DNA of 64,000 bases from AP-15 sp963787425 (GTDB lineage Bacteria; Pseudomonadota; Alphaproteobacteria; ATCC43930; CGMCC-115725). Below, piece by piece: positions 8,985 to 17,210 of this stretch (its first letter is position 1; each line of letters opens with the position of its first letter). The position numbers were made by a program, and so were the translations under genes. Under the pieces are notes generated by a model that was not told the DNA's origin, made no database searches, and was given only the letters and a program-made list of their open reading frames with translations. Location: the NCBI GenBank assembly GCA_963787425.1, contig CAWBCV010000001.1, forward strand, positions 1,426,001-1,490,000. Reading direction: 5' to 3'.

Positions 8985-9691
8985 CGGCCATGCAGCATTC
9001 CCGGCACCTTGATGTCGGTGACGTAGTCGAGCTTGCCGAATACCTTGGCCGGGACATCGAAACGGGGCAGCGATTGGCCGACGATTTTGTATGCGCCGGA
9101 CGGTTTCGGCTTCGCCCGTCCCTCGGCGACGAGATCATTGCCGATCTTGCCGTTCCAGGTCATCGGCAGATCGAAATATCGGCCGCCGATGAGCTCGCCA
9201 TAGCTGAGCTTGCGCGCGGGATCGCCGGCGACTGCGACGACGGCGTCAGTAACTTCGAGCCGGTCGGCCGGGACGCCGAGGCGCTGCGAAGCCAACTCGA
9301 CGAGCGCGCGGCGCGCCTCGGCCGCAGCGTTGCGCAGCGGGATGCCGCCCTTCTGGATCCCAGTGCTGCCGCTGGCGCCGCCCTGGTTCACGGTCCAGGC
9401 GGTATCGCCCATCACAACATCGACGCGCTCGAACGGCACGTCGAGCTCTTCGGCAACGATCTGTGCGATCGCGACATCGACGCCCTGGCCCATATCCATC
9501 TTGCCGAAATAGGCGACGACATCGCCGTCCGATTTGACGGCGAGCCAGCTGTCCAGCCAGTCGGGGCTGAGCGGCGGCTTTACCGCGCTGCCAATCTCGG
9601 CGGTGGCCACACCGCCGGGGATGCCGATCGAGACGACTAGCGCACCCGCGCCTTTAAAGAGGCTGCGGCGATCGATCGAGAATTGGGTCAT
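8985..9691 (-). pseudogene. iorB: Isoquinoline 1-oxidoreductase beta-like molybdopterin subunit, truncated
   Basis: About 235 residues of a normally 700-plus-residue molybdenum hydroxylase large subunit remain. The start ATG at 9691 is followed by a Tat-type leader (DRRSLFKGAGALVVSIG), as expected for periplasmic IorB-type enzymes. The conserved segment VAYFGKMDMGQGVDVAIAQI and the VNQGGASGSTGI region are present. The homology stops after VPGMLHGRM near 8985, and the frame then reads out of register through the cupin remnant. Most of the cofactor-binding domain is missing, so it cannot be active. It lies 11 bp after the small subunit gene, the usual iorAB order. Confidence 0.8.
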
Positions 9692-9702
9692 TGCCCCCTC
9701 CT

Positions 9703-10167
9703 TTACGCCGCCTGCGCCGCGCGCCTGACGGCGCGCAAGATAGCCATATGCGTCCCGCAACGGCATTTGAGGCCGGATAGCCCGTCGCGGATCTGCTGCT
9801 CCGACGGATGCGGGGTGTCGCGCAACAACTCCGCCGCCGTCATGATCCAGCCATTGAGGCAATAGCCGCATTGGGGCACCTGCTCGGCGATGAAGGCCAC
9901 CTGCAGCGGGTGAGGATGTTCGGGGGTGCCGAGCCCGATGAGAGTTGTCACCTTGGTGCCGGCCGCCGCCGATACCGGCAGCGAGCACGATCGCGTCGGC
10001 GCGCCGTCGACATGGACCGTACAGACGCCGCATTGCGCGAGCCCGCAGCCGAAATGCGGGTTGCTGAGCCCGAGCTCGTTGCGCAGCACGTAAAGCAGCG
10101 GCGTGTCCGGGGCCACCTCGACGGTTCGTGTCTCCCCGTTCAGCTCAAAGGCGATGCGCTCTGCCAT
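9703..10167 (-). CDS. iorA: (2Fe-2S) small subunit of an aldehyde/isoquinoline oxidoreductase
   Basis: This 154-residue subunit carries two [2Fe-2S] clusters that pass electrons from the molybdenum centre. The plant-ferredoxin-like N-terminal cluster is visible as GCGLAQCGVCTVHVDG with a further Cys in RSCSLP. The helical second cluster is seen as CGYCLNGWIM and LKCRCGTHMAI. Length and motif order are complete. The ATG at 10167 has an AAGGGG ribosome site. Its partner iorB immediately downstream is truncated, so this protein probably has no working enzyme to join unless a second large subunit exists elsewhere. It may be a gene on the way to loss. Confidence 0.85.
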   Translation of the reverse strand: MAERIAFELNGETRTVEVAPDTPLLYVLRNELGLSNPHFGCGLAQCGVCTVHVDGAPTRSCSLPVSAAAGTKVTTLIGLGTPEHPHPLQVAFIAEQVPQCGYCLNGWIMTAAELLRDTPHPSEQQIRDGLSGLKCRCGTHMAILRAVRRAAQAA

Positions 10168-10389
10168 CTCGAACCCCTTCCGATATCGGGATGTCGCGAT
10201 CAGTCGGACGAGGTTAACACATGGATGCCAGCGGTTCACGAGCCGGCACGCGGGCCTTTTGAGAACTGGGTTTTTATCCCCTCGCGCGCGTAGCAGATAC
10301 CCCCGATGTGCAAAACGGCGTTCGCATCACAGTGCAATGTCCCGGAAACGGCATGCCATGTGCTCGAACCCTGCAAGGGAAGGACACAC

Positions 10390-10625
10390 CAGAAGCGCGA
10401 CCGACGATCAGGTCGGCATCGGGCGGAGACCACTACCATCCGGTCGGGACCTGCAAGATGGGGTCCGACCCGATGGCAATCGTCGATGCCCAGCTTTGCG
10501 TCCATGGCCTTGCCGGTCTGCGGGTCGCCGATGCCTCGATCATGCCGACGCTTACATCGGGCAGTACCAATGCGCCCTCGATCATGATCGGTGAGAAGGC
10601 GGCGGACATGATGTTAATGCCGCGC
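10390..10625 (+). pseudogene. GMC oxidoreductase, C-terminal remnant
   Basis: The frame shows the C-terminal signature of glucose-methanol-choline flavin oxidoreductases: HYHPVGTCKMG, which holds the catalytic histidine, then VHGLAGLRVADASIMPTL and NAPSIMIGEKAADM. The whole FAD-binding N-terminal part is absent. Upstream sequence in the same frame has no homology, and the frame runs past the natural end. The neighbouring iorAB remnant suggests that a former substrate-oxidation locus has been deleted here. Confidence 0.8.
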
Positions 10626-11083
10626 GAGGGGCAGTGCTTGCCGGCGTGGGTACGGCGTGATGCGCACTGGCAAGGCCGCGCCGCATCTACGGTTTGTAAA
10701 AAAAGGAGTTGCCGTATCGTCGAGGATTGAGCTTTGCTGATACCGGCCCGTTGACCGTGATCTGAGGGCAGGTTTTTACAAGAAGCTTGCACAGCAAGAC
10801 ACGGCCTCTCGCGGCTCCAGGCAGAGGAATGACCAGGAGCTTGCCCAGGTGGGTACACGGGAACCTCCCGCGCGCCGCGCCGCCAAACTCGTGCCGGTCG
10901 CTGCGCAGGCGCGCGGGTCCCTCCTGTGCACTACCTGGACAAGCAGCTCCGACCGAGCCGCGGGGCGCCACCGATTAACCCGGAGGTCCAGTTCTTAATG
11001 GCGCAGAGGGTCCGGTTCCGGACTCGGTTGACATCTGGCGCTGGCGGACGCGGAGAACCTGTGCCTCAGGAAAACTGGATGAG
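10626..11083. other. Stretch without a recognisable gene
   Basis: Sequence between the GMC remnant and the IS1634-type transposase. No domain was recognised. The missing N-terminal third of the transposase is not found here, so the left part of that element was lost or replaced by unrelated DNA. Confidence 0.4.
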
Positions 11084-12574
11084 ATGCGGCTGGCCGCGAT
11101 GTCTGCCCCGGCGCAGGCCGGGGGCAACCGCTGCCGCGACCTCATCCTGGCCCTGGTGGTCAGCCGCATCCTCGATCCCGGGTCCAAGCTTGCCGCCGCC
11201 CGGGCGCTGTCGCCGGACACCGCGACTTCCAGCCTTGGCGAGCAGCTCGGTCTCGGGGTGGTCGACGAGAACGAGCTCTACAGTGCACTCGACTGGTTGG
11301 CGGTCCGCCAGCCGGCGGTCGAGGCGGCCCTCGCCAAACGACATCTCAGCGGCGGCACACTGGTGCTCTACGACGTGTCGTCGAGCTACCTGGAAGGCCG
11401 TTGCTGTCCGCTCGCCCAATTCGGTTACAGCCGTGACGGCAAACGCGGCAAACGGCAAATCGTCTATGGGCTGCTCTGCGCCCGCGACGGCTGCCCCGTG
11501 GCAATCGAGGTCTTCGCCGGCAGCACCGCAGACCCGACGACCCTAACCAGTCAGGTGACTAAGCTGAAGGAGCGCTTCGCTCTCGACCATGTCGTCCTGG
11601 TCGGTGACCGCGGCATGATCACCCAGGCGCGGATCACCGAGGACATCAAAGCGGCCGGGCTCGACTGGATCACCGCCTTGCGCGCCCCGGCAATCAAGGC
11701 GTTGCTCGACGGCGGCGCGCTGCAGATGTCGCTGTTTGATGACCGCGATATGGCCGGCATCACCTCTCCCGAGTTCCCTGGCGAGCGGCTCATCGTCTGC
11801 CGCAACCGCGCTCTCGCCGCCGAGCGCGCCCGCAAGCGCGAGGATCTGCTCGCCGCCACCGAGCGCGACCTCGCCCGCATTGCCGCCGCCGTGGCCCGCA
11901 AGCGCCAGCCGCTGCGCGGCAAAGCTGAAATCGGCCTCGCGATCGGCGCCGTGCTCGACAAGCACAAGATGGCCAAGCACTTCACCCTCGACATTACCGA
12001 CACCCGCTTCAGCTTCGCCCGCAGGACCGACGAAATCACGGTAGAGGCGGCGCTCGACGGCCTCTACGTCGTGCGTACAAGCCTGCCCGCCGCCGCTCTC
12101 GACGACACCGCCACGGTGCGTAGCTACAAATCCCTGAGCCTGGTGGAGCGCGCCTTCCGCTGCATCAAGACCGTCGATCTCCAGATCAGGCCGGTCTATC
12201 ACTGGCTGGCCGATCGCGTGCGGGCCCACGTGTTTGTCTGCATGCTCGCCTACTACCTGGAATGGCATATGCGCCAGCGCCTGGCGCCGATGCTCTACGA
12301 CGATACCGACAAGGAGGCGGCCGAAGCGCAACGCTCCAGCGTCGTCGCCAAAGCCGAGCGCTCCCCCGCCGCGGTCACCAAACAAACCACCGGCCGAACC
12401 GAGGACGGCCTTCCAGTCCACAGCTTCCGAACCCTTCTCGACGATCTCGCGACCCTCACCCGAAACACCCTGGTGACCGCCATCGCCCCCGAGCAACCCT
12501 TCACCTTGATCGCCCGGCCAACCCCCATTCAACAAAAGGCCCGCGACCTCCTCGGCCTCTCCCGTACCCAGTAG
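11084..12574 (+). pseudogene. IS1634-family transposase, N-terminally truncated
   Basis: The 496-residue open frame shows the DDE transposase of the IS1634 family: RDLILALVVSRILDPGSKLA, ELYSALDWLAVRQP, the first catalytic Asp in VLYDVSSSYLEGR, the second in VVLVGDRGMI, and the late YKSLSLVERAFRCIKTVDL block that carries the catalytic Glu. The C-terminal region ends naturally. Homology begins only near 11110; the usual 80-100 N-terminal residues, which are visible in the other copy at 13844, are missing. The catalytic core is intact, but the element is probably immobile without its left end. Terminal inverted repeats were not identified. Confidence 0.8.
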
Positions 12575-12659
12575 GCACCCTCAATAGCGGATAATTCTTA
12601 CGCTAAATCAGAGGCTTGCGTGTTCACAAAGACGGAAGCTCCAGCTAAAGCTACGCGGC

Positions 12660-13080
12660 TTTCTGAACAGCAATTCGACGCGGCAGTATTCCTTCTCGCG
12701 CGGCGGTGCCCTCGGCTGGGGTATGCCGGCAGCGGTCGCCTTTCGCTCGGCCTTGATTGTGCGCCGGTCGTTTCGATCGTCGGCGATGGCGCCGCGCTCT
12801 ATTCGCCGCAGGCGCTCTGGACCGCCGCCCGTGAAAAGCTGCCGGTGACCTTCGTCGTGGTCAACAACCGCGAATACAACATTCTGAAGAACTCATGAAG
12901 GCCCAGCCCCACTATGCCTCGGTGCGGGCCAACCGCTTTATCGCGATGGATCCTGTCGATCCCGCCATCGACTTTTTGGCGCTAGCCGCCGCAATGGGTT
13001 GCACGGGTGCCGGGTCGACCGCGCCCGTGATATCGCTCCGGCGATGGAGGCCGGCATCGCCCGACTGAAGCGTTATGACG
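12660..13080 (+). pseudogene. Thiamine-diphosphate enzyme remnant, benzoylformate-decarboxylase-like
   Basis: Three consecutive frames carry the C-terminal ThDP-binding region: PVVSIVGDGAALYSPQALWT, which is the GDG...N motif region, then TFVVVNNREYNILKN in frame 2. MKAQPHYASVRANRF follows in frame 1 from 12895, and VDRARDIAPAMEAGIA in frame 3 from about 13008. Two single-base indels therefore break the gene, and everything upstream of the ThDP domain is gone. The sequence fits the benzoylformate decarboxylase or acetolactate synthase-like family. It matches the pattern of lost aromatic-acid catabolism genes around it. Confidence 0.75.
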
Positions 13081-13843
13081 GGCTCTGCCGGCTGCCCGCG
13101 ACCAGGCGGCCCCTAGGCACGATCGAGCGCGGGCTTGTCATGGTTGGCATTGCAGAACGACGAGGTTTCACCCGGAAGCCTGCAGCGCGCAGCCGGCAGA
13201 TCTCGGAGATTTGCTCCCGCGTTATGCGTGGTCGAGGCTGGTCTCTCACTGGTATGCGGATCGATAGTCTGGCGCCGAGTGCCTTGAGCCGGCTCAGCGT
13301 CTCTTCCTCATCGGTTCAAACAGGCCCCGCGGCAAGAAGGCGAGAGGTCAGCTTCTCGCACTGAAAAGATGATCGATTGATCCAGCGGATCGTCCGCCTG
13401 CTGGGGGAAAGCTGACGGCCATGCTCAGGTGCAAGAGCGTCGTCCTTGGCCCTAAGGCGACATTAGACTTGAGTACCAGCTGAAGCGAAAGCGCGTAGCG
13501 GCGACAAAGATTAGCGTCGGCAACGCAGGAGAGAATTCTCTAGCGACGCGATTGTCACTGGCCAACGCTCTTCTGCTTGCCCCACGTACCGGAGTCTCGC
13601 GGCCCGGTAAGATCTTTTTGGTCGCGGCCACGCCGGCCAAGATCGCCCCCGTGCAGCAGCCGCCACTGCCACCATAGGAAGAAGCCAGCTAGGTAAAGCT
13701 CGCGGTTTGCGCCGCGACTTCGACCGAACTTTGACCACTTTCTAAATGACGGAATTGAAAAAACCTGATATTCGTTGTACAAGCGGTCATATAAAATGTC
13801 GATTTCGATTGACAGGCGCGTAGCTCCATGACGGTTACGGCGC
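13081..13843. other. Stretch without a recognisable gene
   Basis: About 760 bp with no protein homology seen. Base composition falls noticeably in AT-richer patches at 13730-13810, just left of the second IS1634-type copy, which may be the outer part of that element. Confidence 0.4.
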
Positions 13844-14594
13844 ATGCAGGTGGCCGTCATCCCCAACCGAGGTTCACCACCCGCCATCCTGCTGCGCGAG
13901 AGTTATCGCGAGGCCGGCAAGACCAAGAACCGAACCCTCGCCAACCTGTCCCGCTGGCCCGCCGAGCGCATCGAGCAACTCCGCGCCGTGCTGCGCGGCG
14001 ACAAACTGCTGCCCGCCGCCGAGGCGGTGGAAATTGACCGCGCGCCGCATCGCGCTCGACGCCGTGCTGCCCGGCCGCACGGTCCGACGTCCCCACGGGA
14101 CAGCCCGTGGGCTGACGGCCCACGCCACGGTGCGCGCCTACAAAAGTCTCAGTGGCGTGGAGCACGCCTTCCGCTCACTAAAGACCGTCGATCTCGAGCT
14201 GCGTCCGGTGTTCCATTGGACCGCACCGCGGGCGCGCGCGCACGTCCTGCTCTGCATGCTGGCCTATTATCTGCAGGGGCACATGCGCCGAGCCTCGCCC
14301 CAATGCTGTTCGACGAGCACGATCCGGGCGCGCGCGAGGCACAGCGCGCCTCGCCGGTGGCCAAGGCCGAGCCCTCGCCAGCCGCGCGACGCAAGACCGC
14401 CCGCAAACGCACCGGCCCTGCAGATGGCGAACCACTCCCGCTGCACAGCTTCCACACCCTGCTCGGCGATCTCGCCACCCTCACCTGCAATGTCGTCCGC
14501 CTCGGGCGCGATCGCCTCACCACCATCCTCGCCACCCCCACCTGCTCACAGCGCCACGCCCTCGACCTGCTCGGCGTCACCCCCCACTGCGTAG
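13844..14594 (+). pseudogene. IS1634-family transposase, internally deleted copy
   Basis: The N-terminal 64 residues are present from 13844 (MQVAVIPNRGSPPAILLRES and KNRTLANLSRWPAERIE). After one indel near 14034 a short piece TARRIALDAVLPGR remains. The whole catalytic middle is then missing, and the copy resumes at 14127 with ATVRAYKSLSGVEHAF. A further frameshift near 14290 leads to the C-terminal part APMLFDEHDPGAREAQ, ending around 14590. Compared with the 11084 copy, about 290 residues including both catalytic aspartates are gone. A palindromic repeat sits exactly at the deletion junction. This copy is not functional. Confidence 0.8.
14091..14126 (+). repeat. Double-palindrome element, copy A
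   Basis: CCCCACGGG is followed by a CCCGTGGG arm that can pair back with it. The same GTGGGC arm can instead pair with the following GCCCAC, so two hairpins compete. It closely resembles the sequence at 30209-30244 inside an IS1380 remnant and lies at the deletion point of this IS1634 copy. Confidence 0.65.
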
Positions 14595-15124
14595 ACAGAC
14601 CGACACCACCGCTGCAAACTATATCAATGGGTTACGCTCAAAAGAGGGCAAAGTTCGGTCTAGCCTGCTTGGCGGCCCTGCGGATAAGTCGATGCCCCCC
14701 GCCTCAGCCGACTATCGCGAAGCGATTTAGTGCTTTGGCACATGTCGGACACCTCGTTTCCTCGTTTAAACAGCCCGAGGGTCGGCAATGTAGCCGTTAC
14801 CGGAAACCCGGGACGAGCGTGCACGCTGGACCATCGGAGATCACTCTCCGCTGGAGGGAGCACGATTCGAACCCTCGGTACCTCCAAGAGGAACAACGGT
14901 CGCATCGCATAGTGACACGCCCAGTACCGGTTGGTTCGCTCTCCCTCTGCGCTGCTCACCGGCCGCCGGCGCCATCTTGGCCGGGCGTGCTCTCCTCGGC
15001 ATATCCCAGTGCCACGTCGGCTGACGGGTAACCGGATGAAGGTGGATGCCGGTCACCGGCCTCCTAGAGTGGTCCAAGCGCTTCGGCGCGGCCGGACGCG
15101 CGGAACACGCTACCGCCGATCGGG
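14595..15124. other. Stretch without a gene; weak tRNA-like fragment
   Basis: No gene is recognised. On the minus strand near 14880-14850 the sequence GAGGGTTCGAATC recalls a tRNA T-arm followed by an acceptor-like CTCCCTCCA. The T-stem does not close and no anticodon arm can be folded, so it is at most a relic of a tRNA 3' end. Confidence 0.35.
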
Positions 15125-15616
15125 TCATTTGAGCTGTTCGGCGACTTTGTCGAGCCCGGCTTGGACGCACGGCTCGTCGACGCCGGGCGAGCCGGAGACG
15201 CCGACCCCGGCAATAACCTCGTCGCCGAGTTTAACCGGCAACCCACCGGGAATGGCGATGACGTTGGGTAAGGTTACCTGCTGGCGCACCACCGGGTCGT
15301 TGTCGGCGAAGCGCTTGGCATAGGCGGTCGTCGAGATGCGAAAGCTGCGCGCAGTATAGGCTTTGCGCCGAGCGTTCTCCATCGTATGCGGGCCGGCATT
15401 GTCGGCGCGCATCGCGACAATGACGTCGCCAGCGCGGTCGACCACGACGGCCGAGACGGCGTAGCCCTTGGCCGCACAGCTGTCGATTGCCGTCTCCGCG
15501 ATCGTCTTAGCCATCGAATAAGAGAGGTCACGGTGGGTTACCAGCTGCGCGTGAGCGAGTGGGGCGACAGCGCTCGTAGCGCCGACCAGGACAAGACGGA
15601 AAAATATCGCCCGCAT
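15125..15616 (-). CDS. GlcG/HbpS-like secreted protein (DUF336 family)
   Basis: A 163-residue protein with a clear signal peptide (about 23 residues, hydrophobic core VLVGATSAVAPLAHA). A compact GlcG/HbpS domain follows. The fold is marked by AVVVDRAGDVIVAMRADNAGPHT, a KAYTARSF helix and the glycine-rich GGLPVKLGDEVIAGVGVSGSPG near the end. Relatives bind haem or cobalamin-like ligands, or occur beside glycolate and propanediol pathways; the exact role of periplasmic single-domain versions is unclear. It is transcribed leftwards, alone. The start is chosen because the signal peptide begins there. Confidence 0.8.
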   Translation of the reverse strand: MRAIFFRLVLVGATSAVAPLAHAQLVTHRDLSYSMAKTIAETAIDSCAAKGYAVSAVVVDRAGDVIVAMRADNAGPHTMENARRKAYTARSFRISTTAYAKRFADNDPVVRQQVTLPNVIAIPGGLPVKLGDEVIAGVGVSGSPGVDEPCVQAGLDKVAEQLK

Positions 15617-15689
15617 GACTGTTCGACCCTCCCTAAGGTTGTCAGTGGCACACTCTCGATCGTGATGCGATGAAGCCGGCGGCGCAAGA

Positions 15690-15872
15690 TGCCGCGACGA
15701 GGCCGCTGTGGCGGCGAAGCGCGAGCGGCTGGCGCGGACCGTTGCCGGGTTTCGTGGGCACGGCGTCCAAGGCCATCGACCTGATCGGCCAATATCAGGA
15801 CGCCGGTGTGCACCTCCTGATCAACAGCGACTACCTCATCAACAGCGACTACAGGAATCATCACCACCCGTG
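15690..15872 (+). pseudogene. Possible LLM flavin-dependent oxidoreductase C-terminal remnant
   Basis: A short frame reads FVGTASKAIDLIGQYQDAGVHLLIN, which resembles the late VGTPEQV...AGV segment of luciferase-like monooxygenases. An 18-bp tandem duplication (15817-15834 and 15835-15852, one mismatch) repeats the residues LINSDY. No N-terminal part is present, and the frame stops shortly afterwards. The assignment rests on one segment only. Confidence 0.35.
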
Positions 15873-15947
15873 AAAAGGTGTCTCGGAACTCGGTGGCGAG
15901 TTGATTAAGACGGTGGAATGGTGAGCAAACGTGGGAGGCTGGGTCAA

Positions 15948-16820
15948 TCAACCGAGCCAGCCGGTCGCGACGCCCGCGAGCAATACGGCGCCGACAAAGG
16001 CGCGGTAGACGACGAATGGCCAGGCTGCGAAGCGTTCGAGGATGCGCAAGAGGGCCCAGATTGCGAGAAAAGACGAGAGGCTCGCGACGATGAGCCCCAA
16101 GATCAGCACCGACCAGCCATGCGAATCTAGGCCGGCGTGCCGCAGCTCCGCCAATTCTTTGAGGCCGGCCAGCGCGATTGCCGGCAATCCGAGCAGGAAG
16201 GAGAAGCGCGCGGCGTCCTCGCGCTTGAAGCCGAGGAAGAGGGCCGCCGTCAGGGTCGAGCCCGAGCGCGAGACGCCGGGGATCAGAGCCCCGACCTGCG
16301 CGATGCCGACGACGACACAGTCGAGGAGCCCCACGCGCTCGAAGGGGCGCTGGTGGCGCGCCGCGAGTTCCGCGATCGCGAGCAGCAGCGCCATGACGAT
16401 GCAAGCCGGACCCACCACGAAGAGGCTCCGGAGCGGCGAGCCGCAAGTATTGAGTGTTTTAGCGAGCGCAAGCCCGGCAATCCCGATCGGTATGGTGCCG
16501 ATCACGATGCCGACAGCGAGTACGAATGAATGATCGTAGTAGTCGCGGCGTGCGATCGCCGACAACGACCCGAAGACGAGGTCCCAAACGTCTCGCCAGA
16601 AATAGCTGATGACCGCCGCCAAGGCAGCGAGCTGCATAGCCGCCGAAAAGGCGGACCCCGGGTCCGGCCAGCCCAAGAGTGCGGGTACAATGCGCATATG
16701 CGCTGTCGAGGAGATCGGCATCAGCTCGGTAATGCCTTGAACGACGCCCAGCACGGCCACCTTCGCATAGCCGAGCGCGACGAACCCCGTGTCGATGCCG
16801 TTGGTACACCCATTATCCAC
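15948..16820 (-). CDS. uppP: Undecaprenyl-diphosphatase
   Basis: A 290-residue integral membrane phosphatase that recycles the lipid carrier for peptidoglycan and other envelope polymers by hydrolysing undecaprenyl diphosphate. The two active-site motifs of the BacA/UppP family are visible: QGITELMPISSTAHM at residues 28-42 and PGVSRSGSTLTAAL around residue 182. About eight hydrophobic helices alternate with short loops. The N-terminus MDNGCTNGIDTGF is a little longer than usual, but no better start is seen. It stands alone on the minus strand, divergent from tex. High-copy uppP confers bacitracin tolerance, which is known for the family and not tested here. Confidence 0.93.
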   Translation of the reverse strand: MDNGCTNGIDTGFVALGYAKVAVLGVVQGITELMPISSTAHMRIVPALLGWPDPGSAFSAAMQLAALAAVISYFWRDVWDLVFGSLSAIARRDYYDHSFVLAVGIVIGTIPIGIAGLALAKTLNTCGSPLRSLFVVGPACIVMALLLAIAELAARHQRPFERVGLLDCVVVGIAQVGALIPGVSRSGSTLTAALFLGFKREDAARFSFLLGLPAIALAGLKELAELRHAGLDSHGWSVLILGLIVASLSSFLAIWALLRILERFAAWPFVVYRAFVGAVLLAGVATGWLG

Positions 16821-17210
16821 GCGATTACCTCGCCTTAAAAATTCCGGGCCGGATCGCTCCGGGTCAGAAACGCAATGTCGTAATTTCTTCGCAGCCGCTG
16901 ATCAATCGACGAGCTCGGTCGGCGCCCGAGGTGTTTCGCCTGCCGCCGGAACGCGTTATCGAGCTCGGCGCCGAGGTCGAGATCTGAGGATAACAAAGGC
17001 GTTCTGTATTTCCCCGTCTGCAAGCGTCAACCGGCTTTTCGAGACCGCCCAGTTGGGATCAACAATTCGAATCTCCCTTCCTCCGCCTATGCCTTGCAAA
17101 ACACGGCAGAGATCCTCAAATTTTTTCGGCTCTCAGCTCCGTTCTCGCAGGGCACCTTGGAACCGCTGCTCGGGCCGGTTCCATTTCCCTCCAGCCATTG
17201 CTCAGGATCC
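16821..17210. other. Intergenic region between uppP and tex
   Basis: A divergent promoter region of about 390 bp. No gene or convincing hexamer pair was identified. A 39-codon extension of the tex frame begins at 17094 but lacks homology. Confidence 0.4.

Noticed and set aside
11543..12535. Long glycine/alanine-rich frame antisense to the IS1634 transposase
   Set aside because: Its composition reflects GC-rich codon bias of the opposite strand, and the sense frame has clear transposase motifs.
14845..14955. tRNA-Ser-like sequence on the minus strand with GGTTCGAATC
   Set aside because: The T-stem does not pair, no D-arm or anticodon arm can be folded and the acceptor ends do not match. It is at most a relic.
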